A stretch of 64,000 nucleotides of DNA from Acidimicrobiaceae bacterium (GCA_009842325.1 VYFQ01000010.1:63826-127825); one strand, 5' to 3'. Positions 24,539-36,462 are shown, counted from the stretch's first letter. Notes: generated from the letters alone by a model not told the origin. Translations and numbers: made by a program.

Positions 24539-26737
24539 TCATGCGGGCACGACCTCGACGGGGATCCCGTTGACGGCCGCGTTGCCCGACGGCACGTCCA
24601 AGAAGTCGGGCGGGGCCAGCAGGTTGTTGTTCACGCCGGCGTGCTCGCGGGCCACTGACTGCCGGGTGCCGGGCTTGTCGTGGCCCCAGCCGTGGGGCAG
24701 CGACACCACACCGGGCATCATCTCATCGCTGACCTCGGCCGAGACCTCGATGCTGCCGTTAGAGGACGACACCACCGCGACGGCGCCGTCGTCGACGCCC
24801 CGCGCGGCCGCGTCGTCGGGATGGATGAGCAGGGTGCAGCGGTCCTTGCCGCTCACCAGCACCTTCACGTTGTGCATCCAGGAGTTGTTGGAGCGCAGGT
24901 GGCGGCGGCTGGTGAGAACCAGCGGCTCGACAGGGCGGTCGAGGCGGTCGGCGAGCCGGCTGACGTCGCCGATGATGTGATCGGGAGCCAGGTCGATCTT
25001 CCCGTCGTCGTGGAGCACGATCTCGTCGATGCGTGGCACCATCGGGCCGAAGTCCACACCGTCGGGGTGCTCCTTGAGCTTCTCCAGGGTGAGGCCGTCG
25101 GGGTTCTCGCCGTAGCGATCGCCCCACGGGCCCGTGCGGATGGCCAGATCGTTGAGACGCTCGGGGCCGGGCTCCGGTGAGGCGGCCAGGGCCGCCTCCG
25201 GGTCGGCGCCCGAGAGTGCGGCGAGGTTCGAGAAGTACCCGTCGTCGATCGCGGCCGCGTCGGTGTCCGACGGGATCCCAGCGCAGATGGCGCCTAAGCG
25301 GAGCAGGATCTCCCACTCATGCGGCCGGTCCCCAGCGGGCGGGAACAGCGGCGGCGACCACTTGGCGGCCGAGCGGGTGGCCCACCCCCACAGCAGCTCG
25401 TCGCAGTGAGGCTGTTCCAGCGCCGAGAGGCCGGGCAGGATCACGTCGGCGTGCCGGGACGTCTCGTTTAAAGCGTTGTCGAGCGAAATCATGGCATCGA
25501 GTTGGGGCAGGGCCGCGTCCAGGCGGCCGGCGTCGGGGGCCGATATCACCGGATTGCCGCAGATGACCACTAAGGCCTTGATCTGGCCCGGTCCGGGCGT
25601 GTCGATCTCCTCGGCCAGACACGACAGCGGGAACTGTCCCAGAGCCTCCGGCGCCCCTCGCACGCGGCTGTGCCGGCGGCCGAAGCCCTTGGGCGAGCCC
25701 CATTCCTGCTGGGCCGTGGTCACAGCCACCGGCTTGGCCCACATGAGCCCGCCTTCCGCATCGAGGTTGCCGGTGAGCGCGCAGATGACGTCTGGCAGCC
25801 ACGACGCCAGGGTGCCGAACTCCTGGTTGCAGGTGCCGATGCGGGCATACCAGACGGCCCGGTCGGCTGCCGCGAACTCGCGGGCCAGCGTGCGGATCAG
25901 CTCGGGGCTGGTGCCGCAGGCGTCTGCCACCCGCTCGGGTGGGAAGTCGGCCGCGATGCGTCGTACGTCGTCCACCCCCTTGAGGCGGTCGGCCAGGTGT
26001 CCCAGCCGGACAAGGCCGTCAGCGAACAGCACGTTGACCACCGCTAGCTGCAACAGGGCATCGGTGCCGGGCCTCACCGGCAACCACTGGTCGGCGTGCT
26101 TGACCGTTCCGGTGCGTCGGGGGTCGATCACCACCACCTTGCCGCGCTCACGGATCCGGTCGAGCGCGGCCGGCACGTCTGCGTGAGCCAGCAGGCTGCC
26201 CTGGCTGGCGTGGGGGTTGGCCCCTTGAACGACCATGAAGTCGGTCCGCTCAATGTCGGGTGCCGGGATGCGCCAGGCCTGCCCGTACATGAGCTGGCAC
26301 ACGACATTCTTGGGCCACTGGTCGATCGTGCCGGCCGAGTAGATCACGGGCAGTTGAGCCAGGCCCATGAACAGACCCACATAGCGGCTGATCGAGTAGT
26401 TGTGGGCAGCCGGATTGCCCACATAGGCGGTGATCGCCTCGACACCGTGGTCCGAGCGAACCTTGCCGATGAGTTCGGAGCACCGTGCGAATGCGTCATC
26501 CCAGGCGGACTCGACGAAGTCACCCGACGAGTTGCGCACGAGCGGTGCCCGCAGCCGGTCGGGGTCGGAGTGAAGATGCCCGAGCGTTGTGCCCTTGGGG
26601 CAGATATAGCCCTTGGACCACACGTCGTTGCGGTTGGGCCTGATGAGCTTGACCTCACCGTGGGCGTGGTGCACCTCAAGCCCGCACATCGCCTCACACA
26701 GAGGGCAGGTGCGGATGTGGATGCTGCGCTCCGTCAT
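24539..26737 (-). CDS. Molybdopterin oxidoreductase (formate dehydrogenase/DMSO reductase superfamily)
   Basis: A 732-residue enzyme with the N-terminal 4Fe-4S motif C-x2-C-x3-C-x27-C (CPLCEAMCG then YICPKG), followed by molybdopterin-binding blocks (WDDAFARC, GNPAAHNYS, VVQGANPHASQGS, VIDPRRTGTVKHADQWLPVR, LTGNLDAEGG) and the C-terminal dinucleotide domain (LTSRRHLRSNNSWMHN, GVVSLPHGWGHD). There is no Tat signal, so it should be cytoplasmic. The residue ligating Mo is not certain from sequence; VQGANPHASQGS suggests a family without an obvious Cys or Sec there. ATG 26737 has an AGAGG site 7 bases upstream. Substrate unknown; the family includes formate, nitrate and thiosulfate enzymes. Confidence 0.88.
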   Translation of the reverse strand: MTERSIHIRTCPLCEAMCGLEVHHAHGEVKLIRPNRNDVWSKGYICPKGTTLGHLHSDPDRLRAPLVRNSSGDFVESAWDDAFARCSELIGKVRSDHGVEAITAYVGNPAAHNYSISRYVGLFMGLAQLPVIYSAGTIDQWPKNVVCQLMYGQAWRIPAPDIERTDFMVVQGANPHASQGSLLAHADVPAALDRIRERGKVVVIDPRRTGTVKHADQWLPVRPGTDALLQLAVVNVLFADGLVRLGHLADRLKGVDDVRRIAADFPPERVADACGTSPELIRTLAREFAAADRAVWYARIGTCNQEFGTLASWLPDVICALTGNLDAEGGLMWAKPVAVTTAQQEWGSPKGFGRRHSRVRGAPEALGQFPLSCLAEEIDTPGPGQIKALVVICGNPVISAPDAGRLDAALPQLDAMISLDNALNETSRHADVILPGLSALEQPHCDELLWGWATRSAAKWSPPLFPPAGDRPHEWEILLRLGAICAGIPSDTDAAAIDDGYFSNLAALSGADPEAALAASPEPGPERLNDLAIRTGPWGDRYGENPDGLTLEKLKEHPDGVDFGPMVPRIDEIVLHDDGKIDLAPDHIIGDVSRLADRLDRPVEPLVLTSRRHLRSNNSWMHNVKVLVSGKDRCTLLIHPDDAAARGVDDGAVAVVSSSNGSIEVSAEVSDEMMPGVVSLPHGWGHDKPGTRQSVAREHAGVNNNLLAPPDFLDVPSGNAAVNGIPVEVVPA

Positions 26738-26795
26738 GGACACCTCTCGCTACGTCTCAGGTCGGCGTTGATCCTAAGGGGCGGGCGGCACGGGA

Positions 26796-27233
26796 TCAGA
26801 CTTCGAGCATCAGGGTGACGGGGCCGTCGTTGGTCAGCTGCACCGCCATGTTCGCCCCGAAGGAGCCGGTGGCCACGGTGGCCCCCAGTCGCTTGAGCTC
26901 CTCCACGAGGGCTTCGATGAGGCGGCTGGCCTCGTCGGGCGCGGCCGCAGCGATGAACGACGGCCGGCGGCCCTTGCGGGTGTCGCCGTACAGCGTGAAC
27001 TGGCTGACGACCAGCATCTCGCCGCTGGTATCGGCCACCGACCGGTTCATGTGGCCGTTGTCGTCGGCGAAGATGCGCAGGTGCCACAACTTGGCCGCCA
27101 GCTTCACCGCGGCTTGGTGGTCGTCACCGTGGGTGACTCCCACCAGGCAGCACAACCCCGGTCCGATCTCGCCCACCACCTGACCGTCCACCCGCACGCG
27201 GGCCTCGGAGGCCCGTTGCACCAGCGCTCTCAC
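26796..27233 (-). CDS. dtd: D-aminoacyl-tRNA deacylase
   Basis: A 145-residue proofreading enzyme that hydrolyses D-amino acids (and glycine mischarged on tRNA-Ala) from tRNA. The active-site block VVSQFTLYGDTRKGRRPSF and the Gly-cisPro motif in NDGPVTLMLEV are both intact. GTG 27233 overlaps the stop of the upstream permease gene (GTGA), so the two are coupled although functionally unrelated. Confidence 0.94.
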   Translation of the reverse strand: MRALVQRASEARVRVDGQVVGEIGPGLCCLVGVTHGDDHQAAVKLAAKLWHLRIFADDNGHMNRSVADTSGEMLVVSQFTLYGDTRKGRRPSFIAAAAPDEASRLIEALVEELKRLGATVATGSFGANMAVQLTNDGPVTLMLEV

Positions 27234-28144
27234 GGGGCCAGCCTACGAATTGCGGTGCCCGGACCCGGCCTGAAGCGCTTGGAACGGCCGGCCGCCACCG
27301 TGCCGTAGAACACGCCGGCCAGCACCACCACAGCGCCGGCCACCGTGCTGGCGCCGGGCAACTCCGACAGGAACAATGCGGCCCACACCGTGCCGGCCAC
27401 CGTCTCGGTCGGCGCGAACAGCGAGACCTCCGACACGGGGGCGTAGCGGAGGGCGTTCGAGTTGGCCAGCCGGCCCAGGGGGTTGAAGCACAGTCCCATG
27501 GCCGCGATGGCCAGGTAGGCCCGCCCGTCGAGCGAGAACGGAGAGGCCGCGAAGCTCGTGATGACCACGACCAGGGCCGCGCTGAGGAACAACGCGGCCC
27601 GGCGGCTCACGTCCGGGAAGCGCCGCCAGACGGTCATGTTCCCGGCGAAGCACACCACAGCCAACAGCGCCAGGAGGTCGCCCCTCAGCGTCGGCTCCCC
27701 CACCGAGTTCGACACGATCACTCCGATGCCCACCATGGTGAGGGTGATGGCCACGGCCACGCGCCGGGTGATGGGCTCGCCCAGAAACAGCCGGGCGCAC
27801 AGCGAGGCCATCAGAGGAGCCGCGGCCACGATGGCCACCACGTTGGCCACCCGGGTCTCGGTGATGGCGGTGATGAAGGCCAGCTGGCTCACCGACGCCA
27901 GCGCGCCCACACCAATGATGGGCAACCGGTGGGTCCGCAGAGACTCCAACGCAGGGCGCCGGTCGAACCACCGCCCGAAGGTGGAGTGCACTACCAACGC
28001 GCAGCACGACACCAGGAAGGCCACGTCCAGCGCACCGGCCTCCGACACTCGCACCCACAGCGAGTCGGTGGAGACGCACAGCATGCCGACGCCGGCCAGC
28101 AGCCATCCCAGCGGCCGCCGATCGTCCGAGTGCTCCGCGCTCAC
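27230..28144 (-). CDS. DMT-superfamily (EamA) permease
   Basis: A 304-residue membrane protein with about ten hydrophobic helices arranged as two EamA repeats. Characteristic features are ITETRVANVVAIVAAAPLMA in the first half, LGEPITRRVAVAITLTMVGI at the repeat boundary, and VSLFAPTETVAGTVWAALFL with VAGAVVVLAGV in the second half. EamA proteins export amino acids or other metabolites; the substrate is not deducible. Start GTG 28144. Overlaps dtd by four bases. Confidence 0.87.
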   Translation of the reverse strand: MSAEHSDDRRPLGWLLAGVGMLCVSTDSLWVRVSEAGALDVAFLVSCCALVVHSTFGRWFDRRPALESLRTHRLPIIGVGALASVSQLAFITAITETRVANVVAIVAAAPLMASLCARLFLGEPITRRVAVAITLTMVGIGVIVSNSVGEPTLRGDLLALLAVVCFAGNMTVWRRFPDVSRRAALFLSAALVVVITSFAASPFSLDGRAYLAIAAMGLCFNPLGRLANSNALRYAPVSEVSLFAPTETVAGTVWAALFLSELPGASTVAGAVVVLAGVFYGTVAAGRSKRFRPGPGTAIRRLAP

Positions 28145-28203
28145 CGGGTCAAGCTAACGGCCGCCCACCACGACCGAAGGGATGCCAGAGGGTCGGCCGC
28201 GGT

Positions 28204-29175
28204 TCAGGTCGAGGCGAGGAAGGTCTGCGGGTCGGCCCTGAAGGCCCGTAGGCAGCCGGGGGCGCAGAACCAGTAGTCGTTGCCGTCGTGGACAGTGTGG
28301 TACTTGGCGTCGTCCACAGCGACCGTCATCCCGCAGACCGGGTCGATGGCCTCCACTCTGCGGGGAGCCTCGCTCGATCCGCCCGTCACGAGTTCGCCTC
28401 GGACTCGCCGAGCCACGAGGTCGGCCATCACCGCCACCGCTATCTCCGCGTTGGCGACTGCGCCGAGGTCCACACCTGCGGGTGCGTGAACACGATCCAG
28501 GTCCGCACCGGCCGTGCCCCGGCTGCGCAGATGGTCGAGCACGGTCGCGGCTCGCCGGTCCGAGGCAATCAGGCCCACATAGCCCGCATCGCTTTCCAGC
28601 GCGGCTTCGAGGGCCAGGTCGTCGTAATGACCCTGGGTGGCAACCACAACCGCGGTGGCGCCGTCGATCCCCAACCCCGACAGGTCAAGCTTGGTACGCA
28701 CCAGCTCCGGCCGGGTGTGCTCGTCAGGGTTACCGCCGTCGTCTATGACTGTGGCCCCCCAGCCGAGCGAGACGGCCATCTCGGCCAGCGCGTCCACCGC
28801 CGGGGACCGGCCAACCACCACCACTTGGGGCTCAGGCCGGTGCGGCTCGAGGTACACCTCCAGTGCTCCCTCGGACTCACAGGCCATGGCTATAGACCGA
28901 ACGCCATCCTGCGAGCGCCCATCAAGCTCGTCGGACTGGCCGAGGAACAGCAGCGCGGGCTGGCCGGTATCCAAGCACTCCCGGGCATGGCGAACGACCG
29001 AGGGCTCGGCGCAGGCGCCGCCCAGCCAGCCCCGAACCGTTCCGTCCGCCAGGACCACAGCTTTGGAGCCCTGCCGTCCCGACGACGGGCCCCGCCGCCA
29101 CACCACCGTGGCCAGGACGTACGGCACGCGCTGCTCGCTGAGCTCCACCGCGTCGACCAGCACCGAAACATCCAT
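28204..29175 (-). CDS. XdhC/CoxI family maturation protein fused to a YHS domain
   Basis: A 323-residue protein. The N-terminal XdhC/CoxI domain has ATVVWRRGPSSGRQGSKAVV, GGACAEPSVVRHA, a Rossmann segment VVVVGRSPAVDALAEMA and ATQGHYDDLALEAAL with YVGLIASDRRAATVL. These proteins insert or sulfurate the molybdenum cofactor of xanthine/CO dehydrogenase-type enzymes. The last 45 residues are a YHS domain (DPVCGMTV, then YWFCAPGCLRAF), a small metal-binding module not usual in this family. Its position downstream of coxM-S-L makes it the likely maturation factor for that enzyme. A strong GGGAGGGGAG ribosome binding site precedes ATG 29175. Confidence 0.85.
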   Translation of the reverse strand: MDVSVLVDAVELSEQRVPYVLATVVWRRGPSSGRQGSKAVVLADGTVRGWLGGACAEPSVVRHARECLDTGQPALLFLGQSDELDGRSQDGVRSIAMACESEGALEVYLEPHRPEPQVVVVGRSPAVDALAEMAVSLGWGATVIDDGGNPDEHTRPELVRTKLDLSGLGIDGATAVVVATQGHYDDLALEAALESDAGYVGLIASDRRAATVLDHLRSRGTAGADLDRVHAPAGVDLGAVANAEIAVAVMADLVARRVRGELVTGGSSEAPRRVEAIDPVCGMTVAVDDAKYHTVHDGNDYWFCAPGCLRAFRADPQTFLAST

Positions 29176-29255
29176 ATCTCCCGCTCCCCTCCCTGCCGAT
29201 TCTAGTCACAGCGCCGAATGTCCGGCCCGCCCGGCCTCAGTTCAAGATGGAGAGG

Positions 29256-30911
29256 TCAGGCCTCGTCAGAGCTCTGCGAGGCCTGACGCCGTCTCAGCGC
29301 GACTGCGCCCGCGACCGCAGCGGCGGCTGCGGCGACCCCTACGCCGACGCCGATAGCCGCGGTTGAGCCCTTGCCGTCTCCGCCGCGTTCGGGGGAAGCA
29401 GCCGCCAGCGTCTCCACGGGCGATGGGGTCCGAGCCTGGGGCTCAGTCGAGTCCAGTACCGGCGCGGGCTCGGGCTCGGCTACCGGCTCGGGCTCAACCT
29501 CGGGCTCGGCCACCGGCTCAGGCTCAACCTCGGGCTCGGCCGCGGCATCGGCCTCAACCTCGGGCTCAGGCTCAACCTCGGGCTCGGGCTCAACCTCGGG
29601 CTCGGCTACCGGCTCGGGCTCGGCTACCGGCTCGGGCTCAACCTCGGGCTCGGGCTCGGCCGCGGTATCGGACTCCTCAGTGGCGATGCCGCGGAAGGGG
29701 CCGGTGATCTCATAGGTGATGCCGCCGATGTAGTCCGTTGTAGACAAGCCGTCGATGATCTCGCCGACCGCGCTGGGAGTCGGCCCTCGCTGGCTCGAGA
29801 AGTACAACCGGTCGCGGGCCGGGCTGAACACAGGTCCGGTGATCTCGGAGTGGTCCTGGCCGACCACGCGCACGAACGGCGCCACCTGGCCGTCGGGCGT
29901 GATGATCACGATCTCCATGTTGCCGCCGTCCTCGGCCACGAACAGGTCTCCGGAGCCGGCATCGACGGTGATGTTGTCGACTCCGGTCAGCACGGCGGTG
30001 CCGTCCTCCACCGCCTGGGGGTCGGGCGACCAGATCAGCACATACCGCTGCGACCGCACGTTTATGGCGTGGACCCGGTGGTCGAACTTGGTGGTGAAGT
30101 AGATCCAGTCGTCGTGGTACCAGATCCCCTCTGCACCCGGGAAGATCGTGGCCTCCTCCACCTGCTCTCGGGTCGGGAGATCCTGTGCCGACGGGTCGGG
30201 CACCGGCGTCCACGACACAGCCCCGTCGCCCGCCACCGTCGCCGCCTCTAGGAGGCCCTCGGACAGGTCCGGGTAGACGGCGGGGGTGTATCGGTACAGC
30301 ACGCCCGCGGCCTGGTCCTCGGTGAGATAGAGCGACCGGCCGATCGGATCCACGGCCACCGCCTCGTGAGTGAAGTTTCCCATCGCCGGATGCGCTACCG
30401 CAGGGGTGGCGCCGGTCGGGTCACACTCCCAGACCAGCCCATCGCCGACGTAGGCCTCCTCACACGACAGCCAGGTCCGCCACGGGGTCGGGCCGCCGGC
30501 GCAATTCGAGTGGCTGCCCTCAAGGATCGGGTACGCGTCGAGCACCTCGCCCTGCGGAGAGAAGTGAATGGCGCTGGCGCCACCGCTGGCGGGCGCCATG
30601 AAGTTGAAGACCTCGCTGTTGCAGACGTAGTACCAGCCGCCGTTGCCGTCATCGAAGGTCGCGGCCCCGTCGGGGAATAGGCGCCAGCGGTACTCCGTGC
30701 CGGCCACCGGCTCCCCGGCCACAGCGACGACGCGCGCAGTGAACCCGTCGGGAACGACGACGCCATCCGCATTGGGCGCGAGCCCGTCGATCGAGCCGTA
30801 GGGAGACTCACCCGCCGACGCGGTCTGGGCCGCGGCGACTCTCACCGACGGAAGCAGGGCGGCGCCGGTGGCGCTTGCCACTCCAAGGCGCAGGAACCTC
30901 CGTCTGTCCAC
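29256..30911 (-). CDS. PhoX-like (DUF839) Tat-exported surface protein
   Basis: A 551-residue exported protein. [20 protein letters not shown] is a twin-arginine signal peptide. The PhoX/DUF839 beta-propeller follows: [81 protein letters not shown]. PhoX enzymes are calcium/iron alkaline phosphatases; activity here is not proven. From about residue 410 to 505 runs a Glu-Pro repeat linker, then a C-terminal hydrophobic helix and Arg-rich end (VALRRRQ), so the propeller is held off the membrane by the linker. It begins 36 bases after coxL and lies before the XdhC-YHS gene, which suggests co-transcription with the CO dehydrogenase operon. Confidence 0.83.
   Translation of the reverse strand: MDRRRFLRLGVASATGAALLPSVRVAAAQTASAGESPYGSIDGLAPNADGVVVPDGFTARVVAVAGEPVAGTEYRWRLFPDGAATFDDGNGGWYYVCNSEVFNFMAPASGGASAIHFSPQGEVLDAYPILEGSHSNCAGGPTPWRTWLSCEEAYVGDGLVWECDPTGATPAVAHPAMGNFTHEAVAVDPIGRSLYLTEDQAAGVLYRYTPAVYPDLSEGLLEAATVAGDGAVSWTPVPDPSAQDLPTREQVEEATIFPGAEGIWYHDDWIYFTTKFDHRVHAINVRSQRYVLIWSPDPQAVEDGTAVLTGVDNITVDAGSGDLFVAEDGGNMEIVIITPDGQVAPFVRVVGQDHSEITGPVFSPARDRLYFSSQRGPTPSAVGEIIDGLSTTDYIGGITYEITGPFRGIATEESDTAAEPEPEVEPEPVAEPEPVAEPEVEPEPEVEPEPEVEADAAAEPEVEPEPVAEPEVEPEPVAEPEPAPVLDSTEPQARTPSPVETLAAASPERGGDGKGSTAAIGVGVGVAAAAAAVAGAVALRRRQASQSSDEA
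29460..29670. repeat. Glu-Pro codon repeat inside the PhoX-like gene
   Basis: Irregular tandem repeats of GGCTCGGGCTC, ACCTCGGGCTC and TACCGGCTC type encode the EP/VEPEPV linker on the minus strand. Units of 6 to 24 bases are reiterated, so the array can expand or contract by slippage without shifting the frame when units are multiples of three. Confidence 0.8.
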
Positions 30912-30947
30912 AGCTCTAGCGCCTCTTGTCGAGCGTAAGGATGCGAA

Positions 30948-33305
<2,358 letters not shown>

Positions 33306-33318
33306 TGCTCGCTCCCTT

Positions 33319-33798
33319 TCAGCTGTCGCCGTTGGACGACGCCGCAGCCGCCGCGGCGGACTGGATGGCCTTGACGATGTTCATGTAGCCGGTGCACCGG
33401 CACAGGTTCCCCGAGATGGCCCAGCGCACTTCGTCGTCGGACGGTGCCGGGTTCTCGTCGATCAGGGCCGCCCCCACCAGCATCATGGCCGGGGTGCAGA
33501 ACCCGCACTGCAGACCGTGCTCATCGCTGAACGCCTGCTGGACCGGATGCAGCCCGTCGGCGGTCTTGAGGCCCTCAACGGTTGTCACCGACCGGCCGTC
33601 TGCCTGAACCGCCAGCATGGTGCACGACTTGACCGGGGTGCCGTCCACCAGAACGGTGCAGACCCCGCAGCTGGTGGTGTCGCAGCCGATGTGGGTGCCG
33701 GTCAGCCCGGCGCCGGTGCGGATGTGGTCGACCAGCAGCAGGCGAGGTTCGACATCGGCGGTGTGGTCGGTTCCGTTGATGTTGACCGTGATCTCCAT
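33319..33798 (-). CDS. coxS: Carbon monoxide dehydrogenase small (2Fe-2S) subunit CoxS
   Basis: A 159-residue electron-transfer subunit. Two 2Fe-2S clusters are visible: the plant-type site in HIGCDTTSCGVCTVLVDG with a fourth Cys in VKSCTML, and the C-terminal pair in LQCGFCTPAMM and GNLCRCTGY. ATG 33798 gives the standard length; the longer open frame upstream is coxM shadow. It sits 11 bases after coxM and 13 before coxL. Confidence 0.94.
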   Translation of the reverse strand: MEITVNINGTDHTADVEPRLLLVDHIRTGAGLTGTHIGCDTTSCGVCTVLVDGTPVKSCTMLAVQADGRSVTTVEGLKTADGLHPVQQAFSDEHGLQCGFCTPAMMLVGAALIDENPAPSDDEVRWAISGNLCRCTGYMNIVKAIQSAAAAAASSNGDS

Positions 33799-33809
33799 GT
33801 CTCCCCCTC

Positions 33810-34670
33810 TCAGGCCTGGGCCTGCTCGGCTGCGGCCGCGAGGGCCCTGCCGGTGAACGCAGCCACGACTTGGCGCTTCCATCGCGCCGAGCCCCGCACG
33901 TCGTCGCGGGGATCGGCGGCCGCCGCGGCGGCCGCGCCCGCTTCGGCGAACAGCTCGGCGGTCGGTGCGTTGCCCACCAGCAGCGCCTCGGCCTCGGTGG
34001 CCTTGCGGTTGATGGGCGCCACCGATGTCATGGCCACGCCCGCCGCCGAGATGGTGCCGTCGGCGGCGAGCTCGAGATGGGCGGCCACTCCGACGGTGGC
34101 GTAGTCGCCTACCTTGCGTTCCAGCTTCTGGTAGGAGCCGCCGGAGCGACCCGACGGCACCGGGATGTGCACCGCGGTCACCATCTCGTCGTCGTTGAGC
34201 GAATTCGTGAAGAAGTCCTGCACGAAATCGCCGATGGCGATGGAGCGCGACCCCGACGGCCCCTGGGCGATCACGTCGGCGCCGGTGGCCAGCAGCACCG
34301 AGTTCCAGTCGCCCTCCGGGTCGCAGTGGGCCACCGACCCGCACAGGGTGCCGAGATTGCGCACCAGCGGGTCGGAGATCCAAGGGGCGGCCGATGCCAC
34401 CGCGCCGGATACCGCATCGGAGGCGGCGATATCGGCGTGACGGACCAGCGCCCCCACGCGCAGATGGCCGTTGTGGTGCTCGATGGCGTCGAGACCGGCG
34501 ATCCGGTTGATGTCCACCAGCTTCGACGGCGTCGCGAATCGAAGCTTCATCATCGGCAGCAGGCTCTGCCCGCCGGCAAGGAACCGGGTCTCGTCACCCC
34601 CCTCGGCCTTTGCGGCAATGGCCTCCTCCACTGACGAGGCTGCTACGTAGTCGAACTGGGCGGGCAGCAT
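33810..34670 (-). CDS. coxM: Carbon monoxide dehydrogenase medium (FAD) subunit CoxM
   Basis: A 286-residue FAD-binding subunit that takes electrons from the iron-sulfur clusters. The flavin-binding blocks are FLAGGQSLLPMMKLRFATP and RNLGTLCGSVAHCDPEGDW; the second normally reads TIGGS, and here carries LGTLCGS. YQKLERKVGDYATVGVAA follows. ATG 34670 is the first gene of the operon and is divergent from the MFS gene, with 125 bases between; GGGGG lies just upstream of ATG. Confidence 0.92.
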   Translation of the reverse strand: MLPAQFDYVAASSVEEAIAAKAEGGDETRFLAGGQSLLPMMKLRFATPSKLVDINRIAGLDAIEHHNGHLRVGALVRHADIAASDAVSGAVASAAPWISDPLVRNLGTLCGSVAHCDPEGDWNSVLLATGADVIAQGPSGSRSIAIGDFVQDFFTNSLNDDEMVTAVHIPVPSGRSGGSYQKLERKVGDYATVGVAAHLELAADGTISAAGVAMTSVAPINRKATEAEALLVGNAPTAELFAEAGAAAAAAADPRDDVRGSARWKRQVVAAFTGRALAAAAEQAQA

Positions 34671-34795
34671 CCTGGACCCCCATTCGTCGCGGTCCGCGCA
34701 GATGCACGCGGGGCGCGGACATTACACGACCAACGGCTGTCCCGCTCATGCGGGCAGACCTCGGAGCGGCGACACGGTCAAAGGTACGCTGACGG

Positions 34796-36034
34796 ATGCG
34801 CGCCGCCGGATCCCCGAAGCCTCCGGGGCGGTTCGCGGCGCTCGGCAACCGCCACTTCCGGTTGCTCTTCGTGGGTGGGCTGTTCACGTTCCTCACCATG
34901 CAGGTGGCCGGCATCGCCCGGGCCTGGCTCGCGTTCGAACTCACCGGCAGCAACACCGGCCTCGGGGGCGTGATGCTGGCCTTCGGATTCTGCAGCATCA
35001 TCGCCATCCCCTACGGGGGCGTGATCTCGGATCGCTTCCCTAAGCGCACCGTGCTCCTGGTGGCAGGCGTTCTGCAGACTGCGACCCCCGTCTGCCTGGG
35101 CGTGGTGGTGGCCACCGGAACCGAGACGTACTGGATCCTGATAGCGGCCAGCGTTGTCCAGGGCGGCGTCATCTCGATCCTGGCACCGGCCCGGCTCTCC
35201 TTCATCTCCGAGATCGTCGGCCGGGAGGCCATCACCAACGCGGTGTTCCTCTCGATGTCCACCGTGCAGTTGGCCCGGGTTGCCGGCCCGGCCTCGGCCG
35301 GCGTCTTGATCGGTGTGGCCTTCTTCGGCCTGGCCGGCGTCTTCTTCGCCGCGGGCGTACTCGGGATCCTGAGCGTGGCGCTGCTGATCGGCCTCCCCCG
35401 GGGAACGCCGGCGAGCCACTCGGGTCGCAGCGCGCTGGGCGACATCGCCGATGGCTTGAGATTCGTTCGCTCCCGCCCGGACCTCGTGCACCTGCTACTG
35501 GTGTCGTTCGGGGTGGTGCTGATCGGCTTCCCCCACATGGCGTTCCTGCCGGTGGTGGCCGAGCAGGTCCACAACAGTGGATCGACCGGCTTCGGCTTCC
35601 TCAACGCGGCCGCGGCCGTGGGCGCCGCGGTGGGATCCATCTCGCTGGCGAACCTCGAGCGGAGGAGGCTGCGCCCGTTCCAGACTCGCAGCGGCCTGGC
35701 CTTCGGCGCCTCGCTGGCCGTGTTCGCAGTGATGCCCGGCTTCTACGCCGCGCTGGCGGTGATGGCAGTGGTGGGAGCCACGTCCAGCGTGTTCCAGGCG
35801 CTCAACAACTCCATGCTGCTCACATCGACACCGGTCGAGTACCACGGACGGGTCCAGAGCCTGCTGATGCTCAGCTTCTCGGGCTTCGCCATAGCGGCCC
35901 TGCCCATCGGAATCGTGGCCGACGCCATCGGGATCCGCACGACCCTGGTAGTGCTCGGTGTGCTGGTGATCGCGGTGATGACGGTGGCCCGGATTGTCGA
36001 GCCGCGCAGCATGCCCGAGGAGACAACACTATGA
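34796..36034 (+). CDS. MFS transporter (EntS-like exporter family)
   Basis: A 412-residue, 12-helix major facilitator of the MFS_3 / enterobactin-exporter type. MQVAGIARAWLAFELTGSN, the motif A region GGVISDRFPKRTVLL, and NSMLLTSTPVEYHGRVQSLL are typical. A possible -10 box TACGCT at 34785-34790 lies five bases before ATG 34796, which would make the message leaderless. The stop overlaps the ATG of the next gene. It is divergent from coxM. Substrate not deducible; export of a small molecule is the usual role. Confidence 0.86.
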   Translation: MRAAGSPKPPGRFAALGNRHFRLLFVGGLFTFLTMQVAGIARAWLAFELTGSNTGLGGVMLAFGFCSIIAIPYGGVISDRFPKRTVLLVAGVLQTATPVCLGVVVATGTETYWILIAASVVQGGVISILAPARLSFISEIVGREAITNAVFLSMSTVQLARVAGPASAGVLIGVAFFGLAGVFFAAGVLGILSVALLIGLPRGTPASHSGRSALGDIADGLRFVRSRPDLVHLLLVSFGVVLIGFPHMAFLPVVAEQVHNSGSTGFGFLNAAAAVGAAVGSISLANLERRRLRPFQTRSGLAFGASLAVFAVMPGFYAALAVMAVVGATSSVFQALNNSMLLTSTPVEYHGRVQSLLMLSFSGFAIAALPIGIVADAIGIRTTLVVLGVLVIAVMTVARIVEPRSMPEETTL

Positions 36035-36462
36035 GTAGAGAGGAGGCAGCCATGGCCGGCGATACGGACAGCGATCATGCCGCGGGCGCGGCTTCCGCCG
36101 AGTCGGTGGTGCGCGCCTACTGGGAGAGGGTCTGGCTCGAGCAGGATCTCGACGCGCTGGAAGACCTGGTGACCGACCCGGTCGTGCGCCACACCGCCGA
36201 AGGCACGCAGTCCCTGACCCGCCACCAGTACCGTCGACGACTCGCCGACGCCTTCGAGGCTGTCCGGGCCACCGAGGTGCGCATCGACTCCGTCACCGCC
36301 GACGGCCTCACGGTATGGATCCGGCTCACACTGCGAGGGGTGAGCCTGGCCACTGCGGCACCGATGTCGCTGGCCTGGTTGGGGCAATACCGGATCGAGG
36401 GCGGGCGCATAGCCGAGCTGTGGGCACTTCACCAGCCCGGCACCGACTGGTCGGCACGATGA
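36031..36462 (+). CDS. SnoaL/NTF2-like protein
   Basis: A 143-residue alpha+beta cone-fold protein. After a polar 25-residue leader, VVRAYWERVWLEQDLDALED and VVRHTAEGTQSLTRHQYRRR followed by WLGQYRIEGGRIAELWALHQ match the SnoaL-like polyketide-cyclase/ester-hydrolase family. Members include small hydrolases and isomerases, so the reaction is open. ATG 36031 overlaps the MFS stop and its own stop overlaps the cupin start (ATGA both times). Confidence 0.8.
   Translation: MSREEAAMAGDTDSDHAAGAASAESVVRAYWERVWLEQDLDALEDLVTDPVVRHTAEGTQSLTRHQYRRRLADAFEAVRATEVRIDSVTADGLTVWIRLTLRGVSLATAAPMSLAWLGQYRIEGGRIAELWALHQPGTDWSAR

Noticed and set aside
29460..29670. Repeated units that resemble a CRISPR array
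   Set aside because: Units are short, irregular and in frame, encoding an EP linker; there are no unique spacers.
29363..29715. Pro/Ala/Arg-rich and Ser/Gly-rich plus-strand ORFs
   Set aside because: They are antisense to the EP-repeat linker and reflect its repetition, not genes.
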